Below are positions 1 through 11,600 of a DNA stretch of 64,000 bases, piece after piece. How positions within the stretch are numbered: position 1 is the first letter of the stretch; each line of letters begins with the position of its first letter. The translations under genes and the position numbers were made by a program. Source of the stretch: Smallanthus sonchifolius (lineage: Eukaryota; Streptophyta; Magnoliopsida; Asterales; Asteraceae); assembly GCA_023525975.1 (NCBI GenBank), contig CM042046.1, forward strand, positions 42,749,501 to 42,813,500, in the 5' to 3' direction. The notes below the pieces were generated by a model, which saw only the letters and a list, made by a program, of their open reading frames with translations, did not search any database and was not told the DNA's origin.

Positions 1-424
1 GAAATTCAGAGAAGCCATTCCCCCATCTATTCCCAAGATTTACATATACTTACCATTTCCAAACACACACTCCACCGAATATGTTCTCTCTTTACGGCAG
101 CGACATCAACGCCTTCATCCTCATCATATTTTCAAGAGTTCATCCATTTTCAAGCTCAAAGTTATCTATCTTTTGGGTGTTATACGAAACATCCAAGTGT
201 TTTTCTCAAGAATCAAGCTAAGGAGCTCAAGATCATTCTCTGTTTTCTTTCATCATCTTCATCTCGGTTTTAAGGTAAAAACTCAATACTATCTACTTTA
301 TTTTCTTTAAAACCGTATCTAAGCATACAAAATGCTCAATCGCAAGTAAGATAACAAGAAAAGTGTGTCAAATTCAAGTTTTTAAACATAAATATGCAGG
401 ACTGATTCTGTCAAACAGAAGTCC

Positions 425-695
425 AGTAATTGAAACTAGGAGTTTCGATACCAGTTAACTCAATCGAAACTAGGAGTTTCGATACCTGTTGATCAATCGA
501 AACTAGGTAGTTTCGATACCTTTTACTCAATCGAAACTAGGTTGTTTCGACACTCAAATACTCAATCGAAACTAGGTTGTTTCGATAACTGACTACTCAA
601 TCGAAACTAGGAAGTTTCGACATCAAACTACACCATCGAAACTAGGAAGTTTCGACACTCAATTGCCCAATCGAAACTATGAAGTTTCGATACCT
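425..695. repeat. Tandem array of hairpin words (TCGAAAC...GTTTCGA), about 8 copies
   Basis: Eight units spaced about 30-40 bp apart each contain a near-perfect inverted repeat such as TCGAAACTAGGAGTTTCGA. The arms (TCGAAAC/GTTTCGA) are conserved; the 3-6 base loop and the linkers vary. This points to conservation or repeated copying of the palindrome itself. Confidence 0.9.
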
Positions 696-1149
696 ATGTC
701 AGTCCCCTTTGGGCAGTAACTAAGATCTGTTTTATAACAAAACAAGTATTGAACAACTAAGAGGATATTTTAAACAAAAGCAACCAGATTTACAAAGTCG
801 GTGAACAATTTGCAATATAAGACGTTCGGTCTTAACACAATTTACCCTTTGGTATCTAGGGTACGAATAGTCAAGTTTGACTACAAAAAGTATCATTACA
901 AGTATACACAAACTCAAGGTGAGTTCACGGCCCCCTTTTTACTCTTTACTGTTTTGTAAACATCGGGGGAGAAATATACTTACTTGTTATATTTTGAAAA
1001 TATGAATTTCATTGCTTATATGTTTGACAATATGAACATTTTGGTTTAACTTCTTGTAAGTATCCCGGCCCTACTTTTACTACTTGTTTTTAAATTGTTT
1101 TAAAACAAACGGGGAGAAAACTTGCTCAACTAAACAGCTAGACACAAGT

Positions 1150-1265
1150 ACACTCAACGATTGTTCGTACGAACAACACACAACGATTGTTCGAATGAAC
1201 AACACACAACGATTGTTCGAATGAACAACACACAACGATTGTTCGGATGAACAACACTCAACGAT
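1150..1265. repeat. Tandem array, about 29-bp unit with GTTCGNNNGAAC hairpin
   Basis: Four units of the form ACAACGATTGTTCGAATGAA and flanks follow each other with a period near 29 bp. The first contains the perfect palindrome GTTCGTACGAAC; later copies are one or two changes away. A fifth partial unit follows at 1257. Confidence 0.85.
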
Positions 1266-1704
1266 TTGGGGTAGAAACATACTTACAACTATTTTATGGG
1301 ATAACAAGAGAATAAGGCACGACTTTTATGTTTACATGAGATGAGAACAACAATTGGAGGCCGCTAAAGTCCCCTGGAACAACGTAGTAACCATTAACTG
1401 TAGCCTAGGGTCCTATGGATAGTACTATGGAGAGTGACGTCTCCCGGTCATGGTTAGTCGCGCTAACCACAATCTGGAGGATTTATGGCCGCATAGAACC
1501 TGATAACGATTATTAGGGGCTCACACATGTCATGGTTTGGTTACGCCTCATGTATGAACATATTATTTGTATTCCTAGCTAGTTTACAAATGGGTCACAC
1601 TTTACTTATTCTGATTATCACATGCAAATGGAACCATTTACGAACAATTGAATTTAAACAAAGGGTTCTGATCAGGTTAAAGTGATCAGGTTTAAACATT
1701 GAAT

Positions 1705-1830
1705 TTATGACGGTTAAGTCATGATAATATTTTCAAAGGATAACTACATATTTTATGACGGTTAAGTCATGGTAATGTTTTCAAATGAAAACTACTTAGT
1801 TTTATGACGGTAAAGTCATGAACATGTTTT
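1705..1830. repeat. Tandem repeat, about 48-bp unit, 3 copies
   Basis: The words TTTATGACGGTTAAGTCATG followed by a T-rich tail start at about 1705, 1752 and 1801. TGAC...GTCA inside each unit is again an inverted repeat. Confidence 0.8.
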
Positions 1831-2329
1831 CGAGAAAAACTATAAGCACTAATATAACTAACTCTGTGAACTCACCAACCTTTGTGTTGACATTTTCAAG
1901 TATATTTCTCAGGTAACTTTTAGCCATGGCACGGTTGGAATAGGCTAGCTATGTTGGATCAATTCCTAAAGGCTAGAAGGACGTAGAATATCAAGTCTCA
2001 AGTCTATCGTTGATCTAGAAGAACTTAGATCATAGTATTACTTAGTTTTAGTATTGGTATATGTAATCAAGTCTTAGAAATCACTATTACAGCTTCCGCT
2101 ATCGTGTAATGAACCAATCGTTGCAACCTGTATTTATTTATTAAGTAGATAAATCCGGGGGTGTGACACAGTGGTACCCTCCAACCCTCTTATTTAAATC
2201 TTTTTTTAAAACAAATCAAATTAATAAACTAAAACTTTAATTAATTAATTAAAAATACATAATAAATTAAAAGACAATAAATAAAAAAAGACAATTAATA
2301 AAAACAACTTAAAAAGAACACCTATAAAA

Positions 2330-3685
2330 TTAAAAATCACATGCCCAATCATACTTTGCGGCTATTTCTCTTTTCCGTTTCAAGATTATTTCCAACAACA
2401 ATCCAGTTAGATGGTCGTGCGGTTCCGAAAAAATTTTAAATTCCTGGTCCATACGTTCAGACTTGACAGTCTCTCGTTGCTCATTCACCAAAGACCGTAT
2501 GTCGTCGTCTTTTCCCTTTCTTGAATCAACGAATTTATTCACCACATCCTCCCATATATTCACAAAGTGTGTAAGTTGTTCAGCCACACTTCCTTTGGTT
2601 GACGACTCGGACGACTTCTTTGGTTTCCGTGTTGGTCTTGATGGTGTCGCGTCTTCGTTTAGGTCGGGTGCCCAACTAGTGAAATGTTCGTCGTTCGAAC
2701 CCGTGTCCCCCAACTTTCTTTTATGATCGGATTGAGTATCAAACTCCTCACCCATCAAAGGTAGACGGATCCATTTGTCATGAACTCGTACAATCTCCCA
2801 ACATTTGACTTCGCTAAAAGTTTTTTTATATTTTTTTTAGTCACTTAACGCTTTCTTCATTACATCCAAATCGTTGGCCCCCACTAGCACGTAGACGATC
2901 CTACAAAGTATTACAAAAAAATATATTAATTTAAAAAATATTAACAATAAATAAACGTACAAAAAAAATACATACCGCTTGAATCCAACATCCGTTGAAG
3001 TGACACATGATTGTATTCAAAGAAGTCCACTTTGAATTAAGTTGGTGTCTAATTCGGGTGCTCCTCCAACTAGATTATTGTAATGCTCGAGTATCCGCTC
3101 CCAAAAATTATCTCGCTTTTGTTGATTTTCGATCGTCGGGTCATCGAAAATATGGCACCAAGCCTTACACAAAGCTTCAGTTTGTGTGAGAGTCCACAGT
3201 TGACGGGGCGCACGGTTTATGAATTTACCTTTTTTGACGGTTTCTTCATCAACTTCAACCGCCTCATCTTTTTCTTCGTCAACTTCAACCTCCATCTCCT
3301 CATCTTCTTTTTCACCTTCATCTTCTTCCTCATCTTCGATATTTGGATATATATAATTTCTTCGATTATATTCTAAGCTAGGATCCTCGTGAACATTGTA
3401 ATCGCCACTATCATCAAAGATGGGAAGTGAACGTTCTTCTTGACGGGTGGGTTTACGAAATGGTAAGTTGTGGTATCGAGGTGCAAAAGGATCAAAACTT
3501 GTTTGATCTTGTAAGGGATATGTGTATTGAGGATACAGTTGTTGAGGATACGGTTGTTGGGGAAAAACGGGGTATGGAGTATACGATTCTTGGCTTGTTG
3601 GTTGTTGGCTAGAACCGCCTTTCGGTTTGGACACTTTTTTGAGGCTAGAATCGCCTCCCGGTTTTGAAACCTTTTTGGAATCCAT
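2330..3685 (-). pseudogene. Broken PIF/Harbinger-type Myb/NAM-like ORF
   Basis: Reading from an ATG at 3685, the protein has a Gln/Pro/Tyr-rich N-terminus (QQPYPQQ runs), a strongly acidic Glu-rich stretch, then a Myb/SANT-like helix (W-T-x4-E-x-L-x-KAW ... FWERILEHYN). This is the pattern of plant proteins usually annotated as glutathione S-transferase T3-like, related to the DNA-binding ORF of PIF/Harbinger transposons. The frame is lost near 3030-3042; the next frame continues with SKWTSLNTIMCHFNG, the expected family sequence. A 75-bp intron (2901-2975, GT-AG) follows. The second exon reads VLVGANDLDVMKKALSD, hits a stop at 2837-2839, and resumes with TFSEVKCWEIVRVHDKW up to residue ...YDWACDF before the stop at 2330. 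One frameshift plus one stop make it a pseudogene. The full gene at 61269 is a distant relative. Confidence 0.75.
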
Positions 3686-3950
3686 AGTAATTTTATATAA
3701 ATAATAGAGGAGATGGTATGCATTTTTTGTGGATTGAGAATATTGGATTTATGTATTTATAGGGGATAAATTAATTAATTATTTTATTTTAATTTTAAAC
3801 GGCTATATTGCTGTTCAACGGTAACTATCAACGGCTTCAATTCTCATTTTGAATTGGTACTTATACCCGCTGAAAGAACCCGTTGAAACTTACCCGCCGA
3901 ACCTGCCTAGGATGCGGCGGTGTTCCCTACTACCCGCCTACCACTCGCAC

Positions 3951-4028
3951 CCCCCTTATAACTTATTGACTTATTACAAAAAGTAATAAGTCAATAAGTA
4001 GGCTTAATAAGTAATCCCAAACACCCCC
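3951..4028 (+). mobile_element. Truncated Tourist-like MITE (3' half)
   Basis: The sequence matches the 3' half of the complete MITE at 15714-15912: an internal ATAACTTATT...AATAAGT inverted repeat followed by the terminal GTAATCCCAAACACCCCC and then a TTA trinucleotide, the usual PIF/Harbinger target. The 5' half is missing. Confidence 0.65.
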
Positions 4029-5276
4029 TTAGGAAATGGGGGTTCTAAAGGGCAGAGCCTCAGGCTAGGGTTGAGGTGTATTAAATTTCGGTATTAAAAT
4101 TGGCGCAATATTTATTAAAATTTCAGTATTAAAATCAATTTCAGATTTTAAGTGCGTTTGTATTTGGTCATTCAATCTCTGGTTCACGAAGTCATTCACA
4201 CACATATTCATCTTCTAAATTTCTGAGTTTTATCCGGTTAGAAAATTCGAGAGAACCATCGAATTGTTATAATCTGAAAGTGATTATACGACTTTCAGAA
4301 TATTCAGATTACAATACTCGAATCTGTGTTGTCGTGTATGTATTTCAAATATCCACTGCATTGAAGACATATGTGTAGGTTTTGATATGGGGCTAGTGTC
4401 ATTGTCACACCCTTGTGGAATGAATGGCAAGGACCAATTCTCATTATGCTTAGAAATTTGTTTGACCCTACTTTGATTCTCATTTACGAACTCGGATGGT
4501 GTCATAAAATTGAAGAACCGAACTGGTACACGCTAAATTCACTTTGATTCATGGTCAAATTAGAACCAAACTAAACCTTCACAAGTGAAAGAGGAATGAA
4601 GTACATTGCCAAAAGTATTTTAGAACAGGGGGTATATGCGTCTGTATAATTATACAGGCACGACACTGAAATAATTAAGTTTTAGGTTAACACAGCCCTT
4701 TTAACCCATTTAATCGGGTCGGGACGAAACCACTCAGGTTAAAAACGTCTTGAGTTACCACTAAACTCTTGATGTGGAAAATCATAGCCTGGTTGACATG
4801 GACCTCTAAGCAAATATATGTCTAATTTCGTCTTTTTGATTAGGTTGATAAGATGACATTGGTTTCTGTTCAGAAGATCCCATAGAAGATCATTCAATTA
4901 TGTTTTTTACGGGATTACTATTTGAACATGAGGAATTAAAGTTTAATGACTTTTTTTCAAAAAACTATTCCATAATCCCTATAATTCAAGTTTCAACAAG
5001 AAATTAAGACTAAGAAGAGCTTAAATTAATAACCATTCACTAAACATTCAAGTTTCACATAAACCCTAAAATCAATAATCCTTCAAATTCCAAGTTTTAA
5101 TCAAGGTTCAAGGATTCAAGTCTAAACAAGCTTAAATAAAAAGCAACAATAAGTTTCACATAAATCAAGTTTAAATATATAATTTTAACATTTTATGAAG
5201 TTTAAACAAGCGTAAATACATCTAATTTTATAAGGTTAAACAATAACAAAAAAGGAAACTAACCTTGCTGCATTGT
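4029..5276. other. AT-rich stretch without a recognisable gene
   Basis: Only short, unconserved reading frames are present. 4980-5220 is rich in TTCAAGTTT/TTTCACATAAA words. I see no gene, RNA or complete element. Confidence 0.6.
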
Positions 5277-5988
5277 TGATTTAACATACGGTCCATCATA
5301 CCACCAATATTGTCCGCTTTGTCCACTAGGAGCTCGTGAGCATGTTTTTGGTTGCCCGAGGGAAAACGTTCCACGGGGTCTCCCATCCTAGCAAGCTTAA
5401 CCGTGGTTCTCTTCTCATCCACAACAAATGCGTCTAGTATTTAGGGCGGGGTATGTCTTATGAACCAAGAATCTCTCCTATCAATGACCGATGTTGGATT
5501 TGCCTATGGTGTTAGAATGAGTCATATTAATCTTGTATGTGTCATTACAATTACAACCCCCATTATGGATTCATCGTTCTCGATGAGGTTTGCCCCCACC
5601 ATCACAATCAGGGATGTGTGATTTGCCTAAGGTGTTCTCATGGACACCCCCGGGGACTCACCATCCTAGATAAGGGTCGCCCCACCATCCCGAACGAAAA
5701 AGGAGTGGCTTTCATAACATTTGTAACATATGGACTCTCATACTATCGATATTTTCTGTTTTGCCCACTAGGAGCTCACAGACTTGTTTTTTGTTGCCCG
5801 AGTGAAAACTTCACAGGGGTCACCCATCACTGGATTACTCCCACCCAAGCTCGCTTAACTGTTTTTTATCCTCTCATCCACAACCAATGCACCAAAAATG
5901 CGTTGATGATATTTGGGACGAGACATGTCTTATGAACCAAGAATCTTTCCTAGCCACGATCGATGTGGGATTTGCCTAGGGTATTACA
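5277..5988 (-). mobile_element. Cassandra-like TRIM retrotransposon with 5S-rRNA-like LTRs
   Basis: Two direct repeats, about 5277-5517 (degenerate, with a small deletion) and 5722-5988, flank an internal region of about 200 bp. The right copy starts TGTAACA and ends GTATTACA, fitting TG...CA LTR ends. Both contain, in reverse orientation, a 5S-rRNA-like core: CTCACAGACTTG, then GGGTCACCCATC...CCAAGCTCGCTTAACTG. The last part corresponds to the 5S internal promoter region (AGTTAAGC...GCTTGGG on the minus strand). LTRs carrying 5S sequence are the hallmark of Cassandra TRIMs, which are short and code for nothing. Similarity between the copies continues about 30 bp beyond 5988, so the exact boundary is uncertain. 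Confidence 0.75.
5811..5885 (-). promoter_or_regulatory. 5S-rRNA-derived segment with box C-like internal promoter
   Basis: On the minus strand this reads AACAGTTAAGCGAGCTTGGG followed by GGGTGACCC, close to the middle of plant 5S rRNA, including the box C region bound by TFIIIA. Whether pol III still uses it cannot be judged. Confidence 0.6.
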
Positions 5989-6925
5989 ATGGGTCATGCT
6001 AATTTTATCTGTATCGTTACAATTGATGAAATTGTTGGTGGCATGTTGAGGTGGCTCAACTCTCTAGTCTTTGAATAGCTAAATCTCTGGTCATTACAGT
6101 GAGTCATGTTAATCTTCTCTGTATCTCTTAAACTCATGTTTGTTAATTGGGAATGAGAGATAAGGAACAAAAAAAAAATAAAAGAAACATCGATTACAAA
6201 AGTAAGTTCATTAATTTGAAGTGAAGTCATTTGTTATTTAAATTATTACCAAGTCACTATTACTCATATTCACAAATAAAAGTTAAAGATGTCAATCAGA
6301 AACATAACACAAACACGACATGGATTTAAGTGTATACGGGTTAGAGTTTATGTGTAACATCTCGTAAATTCACGTGTTAACGGTACGGGTTAGCGAGCAA
6401 CCCAAACCCTTGTTATTTAAGAGGAATAGTAAAGGTTTTCATGCGGGGTGCGTTTAACTACCGGGGATGACTCAATTAGACATTTAAAGAAGGTTCAAGA
6501 CCGAAGCGCGCGAGTACGAGAGTGTAGGGACCCGAATGAAACTTTTGGAGGTTTAAAAACTACTTAATGGAAACCCTAGGTCATGATCGGTCGATGGATG
6601 GGCTTGTTTGCATATGGCAGTAAGGAGAACCGGGAGAGAAGAGGATGCCGAAGATTTGAAGAGCTCGATGTGGTGTTTCAACCGTGCGAAGTCCGTATCA
6701 CGACAAGGTAACCCCTGTTCTCATTCTTTTACGTATTTTATGTTCGGTTTAGCATGGAGCTTTTTAGACTAGGGTTTTGGTTATCGTCGGTGTCGACAAT
6801 GGTGATGACGGTAAAGGTTACGGGTGTAGCGAGTGGTGGCAGTGACTTGGTGGAGGAGTGTGGAGGCAACTGTCGGCGAGCGGAATCACAATGATGACCC
6901 GGTTTGGTGTGGCGAGCAGTTGCCG

Positions 6926-6952
6926 AAGAGAGAGAGAGAGAGAGAGAGAGAG
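6926..6952. repeat. (GA)n microsatellite
   Basis: About 13 GA dinucleotides. The Arg-Glu-rich and Ser-Leu-rich reading frames that cross it on the two strands are artefacts of this run. Confidence 0.95.
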
Positions 6953-8572
6953 GCTAGGGTGGAGCGACAGAGGGGATGGACGCCGGCAGCCTCGGTGGTG
7001 GTGTGCTTCAATGGCCAACGACGAGGAATAGGAAGGTGTCAACAGTCCCGGCGACCAGGGAACGCAACGAAGGTGCAGCTGCCTACGAGTTTGGCCGGTG
7101 GCCTTGGCGACCGCGAGGAACAGGAGTGGTGGCGAGGGGCATGGCGACTTCCATGTTGGTAACAGTGGGGGGGTAAGGTTTGTCCAATGATGCAGGTTGT
7201 GGTGCTAGGAGGTGATGCTCAGCAATGACCTATCTAGCGGCTCACGGTGGAAGCCGATGGTGGCGCTACGAGGGTGGTGCTCGACCGATTAGAACTGTTA
7301 CTCAGCAAGATGGATGATGGTGGTGTGAGGTGACGGAATGCGACGATGGAACCCGGCGAGAGATTTGCGGCGGAGAGCACCAGAAGTGGTGGTTCACGAT
7401 ATTAACAGAATGAGTGTGGGAACGGATTGGCACCAGATTAGGAGGTGTACATGTTAATGCATGCACACTCACGTGCATACATGCATGTTTAGAAACCGGA
7501 TCGGGAACTCGGTTTCTAAGCAAGTCAAGGACAATCCGACGTGCGAGCTGAGGAGCTAAGGGTTCGGTAAATCGGGAGGGCAAGTAGCCAGGACCAAGCG
7601 TTAGCGTCTATTATTGATATTTGTGCAACGTATGTTTAGAATGTGTCCTGATCATGTGATCACGCGTTTGTCAGGTGTGGGATCGAGCGTGGATGGACGA
7701 GTTGCATAGCAAGGACTGCGACTCAGTATAAACGGTGAGTTTCTAATCCCCCTCTTTTAAACGTTTTACTGTTTTGGGGCTATCGTACATACTTTCATGA
7801 GATATTAATACAATTAATCGTGTTAAGGGTTTCGGGTTCTAACCCGATATGTTTTGAGTATAAAATGACTATTAAGAAGTCGTAGGGTCTATGGTGTGTT
7901 CATAGAAACATGTGAGCTAAGGGTATGAGTTATTAATATGTGATATGATAAGGGTAGATCGAGGAGAGTCGGGTTTTAAGATAAATGCTTATGATTTCAT
8001 GTGGGGTGTATATTGTTCTAGGGTAATGTGTGAGGTACAGGTGTAGATAACGCGTCGTGTATATGATGTGTGATATTATGTGTTTATATTTGTGTGACGT
8101 GTTTGCATCGTTGTCCGTATGACATGGCAAACGGGCTTTGTGAAGGATGAGGTCCTTCGGGAAGTCACCAAAGGTGACATTTATTTAGCAGGGTAATGAT
8201 GAGCTCGGAGTGCGTCGAACGCCCTGACGTGGGTAACCCCGACGAGGGTGCAATGATAAGGTATGTGTTTGCATGCGTATATATGTGTTAATTTGCATGC
8301 TAGTAATGAGTTATATTTATTGTGGGTGAGATAGCGTTAATGTGATGTGTTGATGATAGTAATATGATATGTGGAGTTAGACTGACCGTTGAGTCAGGAC
8401 TTGTGATGTGACGTGTATAAGAGTCGTGTCAGTTAATTGTGGGAGCCTTGGCTAAAGCCGGATATGTTAATGTCTAGGGTAGGTTGTGTTAACCCAGAGT
8501 CGAGTTAATGCGTATTCTTGGGTACGAGTTGTTAGCATAGTATGTTGAGTCTATGTCGATGTGACCGTAAGG

Positions 8573-8592
8573 TTATTATTATTATTATTATT
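8573..8592. repeat. (ATT)n microsatellite
   Basis: Uninterrupted ATT repeat of about 7 units inside the solo LTR. Confidence 0.9.
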
Positions 8593-9042
8593 GGTAGTAC
8601 ATGATGAGTCTCGGGTGATGAACGGTTAAGGGATGTCGTGGGATGTCAGGGGGTTAACTATTCGTTAATAAATCATAAGATTATTTTGTAAGGACCGAAG
8701 GGTCCGGAGTGAATTAAGCTAATGAATGTAATGTGATGGTTTATGTTCAAACTAAACTTTTAGAACTCACTCAGCGTAGCTGACTTTGTATGTACGTTAG
8801 ATTGTTTTGCAGGTAAGCGTAGAGTTGACGTATCTTGGCTTGGAGGCGGTGTTACTCGGATTGGTGTGAAGGCATTTGTAAGGTAAGCATAATAACGTTA
8901 AATGGTAATAAATGAGTTTTGAAAGACTTCCGATGTAGTTTGAATTACAATAAACACATTTTTAATGAAAATGACCCGTTATGAGAACCAACTGTAGGAT
9001 GCCCGGGTTGGGGTCTTACATTATGTTTTTACACGAATATAG

Positions 9043-9090
<48 letters not shown>
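9043..9090. repeat. Compound (AC)n(AT)n microsatellite
   Basis: About 12 AC units run directly into about 12 AT units, just outside the right target duplication of the solo LTR. Confidence 0.95.
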
Positions 9091-9368
9091 CCCAACATGA
9101 TTAACACCGTAACTACTAGTATATTATTCCATTTTACATGCTTATTTTTAAGGTAAGATCACAAAAATAGTCATTTTGATCAACAAAATTACTAGAATAA
9201 ACATTGAACTTTTACCTATGCAAAAATAGACATATCAAAACCTACCAATCATGATTCAACAAATAAGCATCACGGGCTAAGGAGGCTAGAACTTAGTCGA
9301 TATAAAAACCTTGAAATGTACAATGGGGTCCACGATAACAATCAATCGAAATAAAACACGTGTAAAGT

Positions 9369-9461
9369 GTGGGCTAAATCCTAGTCGGCAGCTAAAAGCA
9401 AGGGCTAAATCCTAGTTGCCGGCTAAAAGCGAGGGCTAAATCCTAGCCAGTGGCAAAAGTG
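9369..9461. repeat. 31-bp tandem repeat, 3 copies (GGGCTAAATCCTAG)
   Basis: The word GGGCTAAATCCTAG starts at about 9371, 9402 and 9433, followed each time by a GGC(A/T)AAAAG-like linker. Confidence 0.85.
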
Positions 9462-9470
9462 GGCGATAAA

Positions 9471-10379
9471 TTAGCTGGAGGATAAAATTTTGCCAGTCAT
9501 TACACATGTATACTGTATTGATTTGTTTGAGTGTTATCGTAGACCGTTGTATTTTCATGATTTGATGAAAGATGATGCGAAATTTTTTGACGATCTAATG
9601 TAGGCCTGGCAATTTTAGCCCAAACAATTACAATGGGTCTATTTGGACTTTTAATACAAGCCTATGGGTTGATTCCGCGGGGTCTGAATGGGCCAATTTG
9701 AAAACAAAAAGAAGCAGCTATGGGTCAGAATGAATGGGCAGGAGGGGAGTGAGGTTCTAAAAACGATGGAGTACGGACCACTTTTTGTTCTACATTACCT
9801 TTGCATCTCAGTCGATCTCTCTCCCTGGCTCCCTCTTTTCCGCCCAGAAATCCGACGACTACCACAACCAAAACCATGTCATCTTCCAATTCTAACCACC
9901 CCCGTCGCACGAATCTCGCCCCAGATATTGTCACTTCCGCTACCTTGATTTACGACCTGACATCCAAGCTACATCGACTCTGCATTAGGGTTTCTGCCGT
10001 TCGTCTTCCAAGATACCATTTCATCATCTTCTTCGTGCTCCCCGTTCGTCTTCCAAGCTGCATCAACTTCGCTTCAAGTAAGTACACCCTCTTGGACTTC
10101 AAATTGGAACCAAAACAGAATCATTTATGTAAGTGATATGCCATCATTTATACATATTTTACATACGTAATAATCCCATATTATGGTACTAATTGAATAA
10201 TAATCTTGCAATTTATGCTTAAAACACTTATATTTTGTAATTGTAGATTATTCGGTGTTGAAAATATAAATCAAGCTAAATCTTATCAAAAACTCCAAGA
10301 ATTCAAGCTTCTAGAAGATTCATTCCCGAGCATTGACCCCCAAGAAGTCAACAAAAGTCAACAAGGCAGCTAAAAGACA
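9471..10379. other. No supportable gene
   Basis: A CT-rich stretch at 9800-9930 contains short frames on both strands, but none shows a recognisable domain or splice structure. Confidence 0.5.
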
Positions 10380-11600
10380 AAACTGGGAGAAAGCAGGGGG
10401 ATGCACGGCCGTGCATCCCAATGCACGGTCATGAATTGATGTCTCTTGCTTCCCACGGCTCAGTACCGTGTCCTCTGTACCCTGTTTGATTCCCTAGGCC
10501 TTTACACGACCGTGCAACCCATTGCACGGTCGTGTAATGCACATTTTGAGGCCTATAAATAGGAGGCTTGAGTTCTTCATTCCACACACCAATCCAGACC
10601 AAAAGAACACTCAAGAAGAGAGCATTCTCGTAGTTAGAGTAGAGAGTAGAGGGGTTCTTCCTCCTTGTTCCACAATTGGGGAGCCTATGAAACTCATCAT
10701 TACGCTAGTCGTTTATGGCCATTCGTGGCTAAAACTTCTTTGTATTGCTAGGGTGAAGATGATGTTTGGTGCATGTTAATGTTTAAACTTTTAATGAAGT
10801 GGTATGTTTATGTCTTTAACTAATTCATTCTCAAAAACCATTTTTTGATGGGCTTTTATTATTGTCTAAATCCGTCTTTATATTTGTGAGTGTCTTGTTT
10901 TTAAAGTGTAAGATCGTAAAACCTTTTTTAATCAAACTTCCTTTGAAACTCGTACGTCTTTATACGAGCAGAGATTGATAAGCCAAGGCTTTGTCTATAC
11001 TTCTAAGATCGTACGTCTTTATACGAGATTATTATGCGACTAAGAATTGGTGAACTCATGTTGGGAACAGTACGTCTTTTTCTTTGGTCCTATTGTTAAA
11101 CCGCCTCCCGGTGAGCAAAATATAATCACCTATGGGAGGCACTACCACTTTTTAAAGAATATAATTTGCAAATCAAATGTAGTGAGGACGAGGCTCTAGC
11201 GGTGACCCGGGTCACAAGTTTGTAGTAGTCATGCCACTGAATTAGTTAACTTAATATTATCACGTACCAAGCTGATTCGAATCCCGAAGCAATACATTCC
11301 GTAATCTGATCATTTTCGCCTTATTTACTTTTCTATTATTTACTATTCTGCTAGTTACATTTCTATTACACACTTCACGTACATTTTTACTTTTATGTTA
11401 TTTACTTTACCGTCATTTACTTTTCTGCTTCACAAGCACACAAAACTCACTCGCTAATTAATCCGGCTAAACGATAACAAAAGTTGAGTATTAGAACTCG
11501 ACCGTGTCCATTGGTTCGATACTTGGTTCTTACCTAACTATATTACGCTGCGATAGGTACACTTACCTATTGTGTGTGTTTTAAGTTAACGTAATTATCA
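10380..11600 (+). mobile_element. LTR-like retrotransposon fragment with promoter and hairpins
   Basis: Two hairpin blocks lie at 10403-10435 (TGCACGGCCGTGCA then TGCACGGTCATG) and 10504-10540 (ACACGACCGTGCA ... TGCACGGTCGTGT), then a TATA box and a leader-like stretch. Downstream are Asteraceae-LTR-like words (ACGTCTTTATACGAG repeated, 10952 and 11013) and an ending ATTGGTTCGATACTTGGTTC. No internal domain or target duplication was found, so the borders are approximate. Confidence 0.4.
10554..10560 (+). promoter_or_regulatory. TATA box of the LTR-like fragment
   Basis: CCTATAAATAGG sits directly downstream of the hairpin pair and upstream of an A/C-rich leader, the arrangement of a U3/R promoter. 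Confidence 0.45.

Larger units (their letters stand above)
1..2168 (+). mobile_element. 3' part of a long LTR (probably Ty3/gypsy), cut by window edge
   Basis: No open reading frame of note lies here. The stretch ends in GGGTGTGACA, which fits the 3' end of a plant LTR (ending in CA), and a different sequence type starts right after it. It holds three tandem arrays typical of non-coding LTR sequence (see separate entries) and a GC-richer block at 1350-1560 of the kind found in the other LTRs of this window. The start lies outside the window, so neither the target duplication nor the total length can be checked. It could also be a solo LTR. Confidence 0.5.
6353..9020 (+). mobile_element. Solo LTR, 2668 bp, with perfect 5-bp target duplication
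   Basis: The element starts TGTAACATCTCG and ends GGGGTCTTACA (TG...CA). It is flanked on both sides by TTATG (6348-6352 and 9021-9025). No second LTR, primer-binding site or polyprotein is present, so it is a solo LTR, the product of recombination between the two LTRs of an integrated element. The length points to a Ty3/gypsy family. Inside are a GC-rich block with a (GA)n run (6780-7300), an (ATT)n run and, at 8761-8815, the words AACTCACTCAGC and TTTTGCAGGTAAG, which recur in similar form in the LTRs at 22200 and 58790. Reading frames inside the GC-rich block are not conserved and I do not call them genes. Confidence 0.88.

Noticed and set aside
425..695. CRISPR-like array of spaced repeats
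   Set aside because: Repeats are imperfect, spacers are similar to each other, and the surroundings are plant nuclear LTR sequence.
2463..2726. Plus-strand frame of 87 codons
   Set aside because: Mirror of the second exon of the broken Harbinger-type ORF on the minus strand.
6818..7176. Overlapping frames in a GC-rich block
   Set aside because: They cross a (GA)n run in the solo LTR and show no domain.
9688..10136. Two overlapping frames with MSSSNSNHPRR-type start
   Set aside because: No domain, no convincing splice sites, and repeat sequence on both sides.
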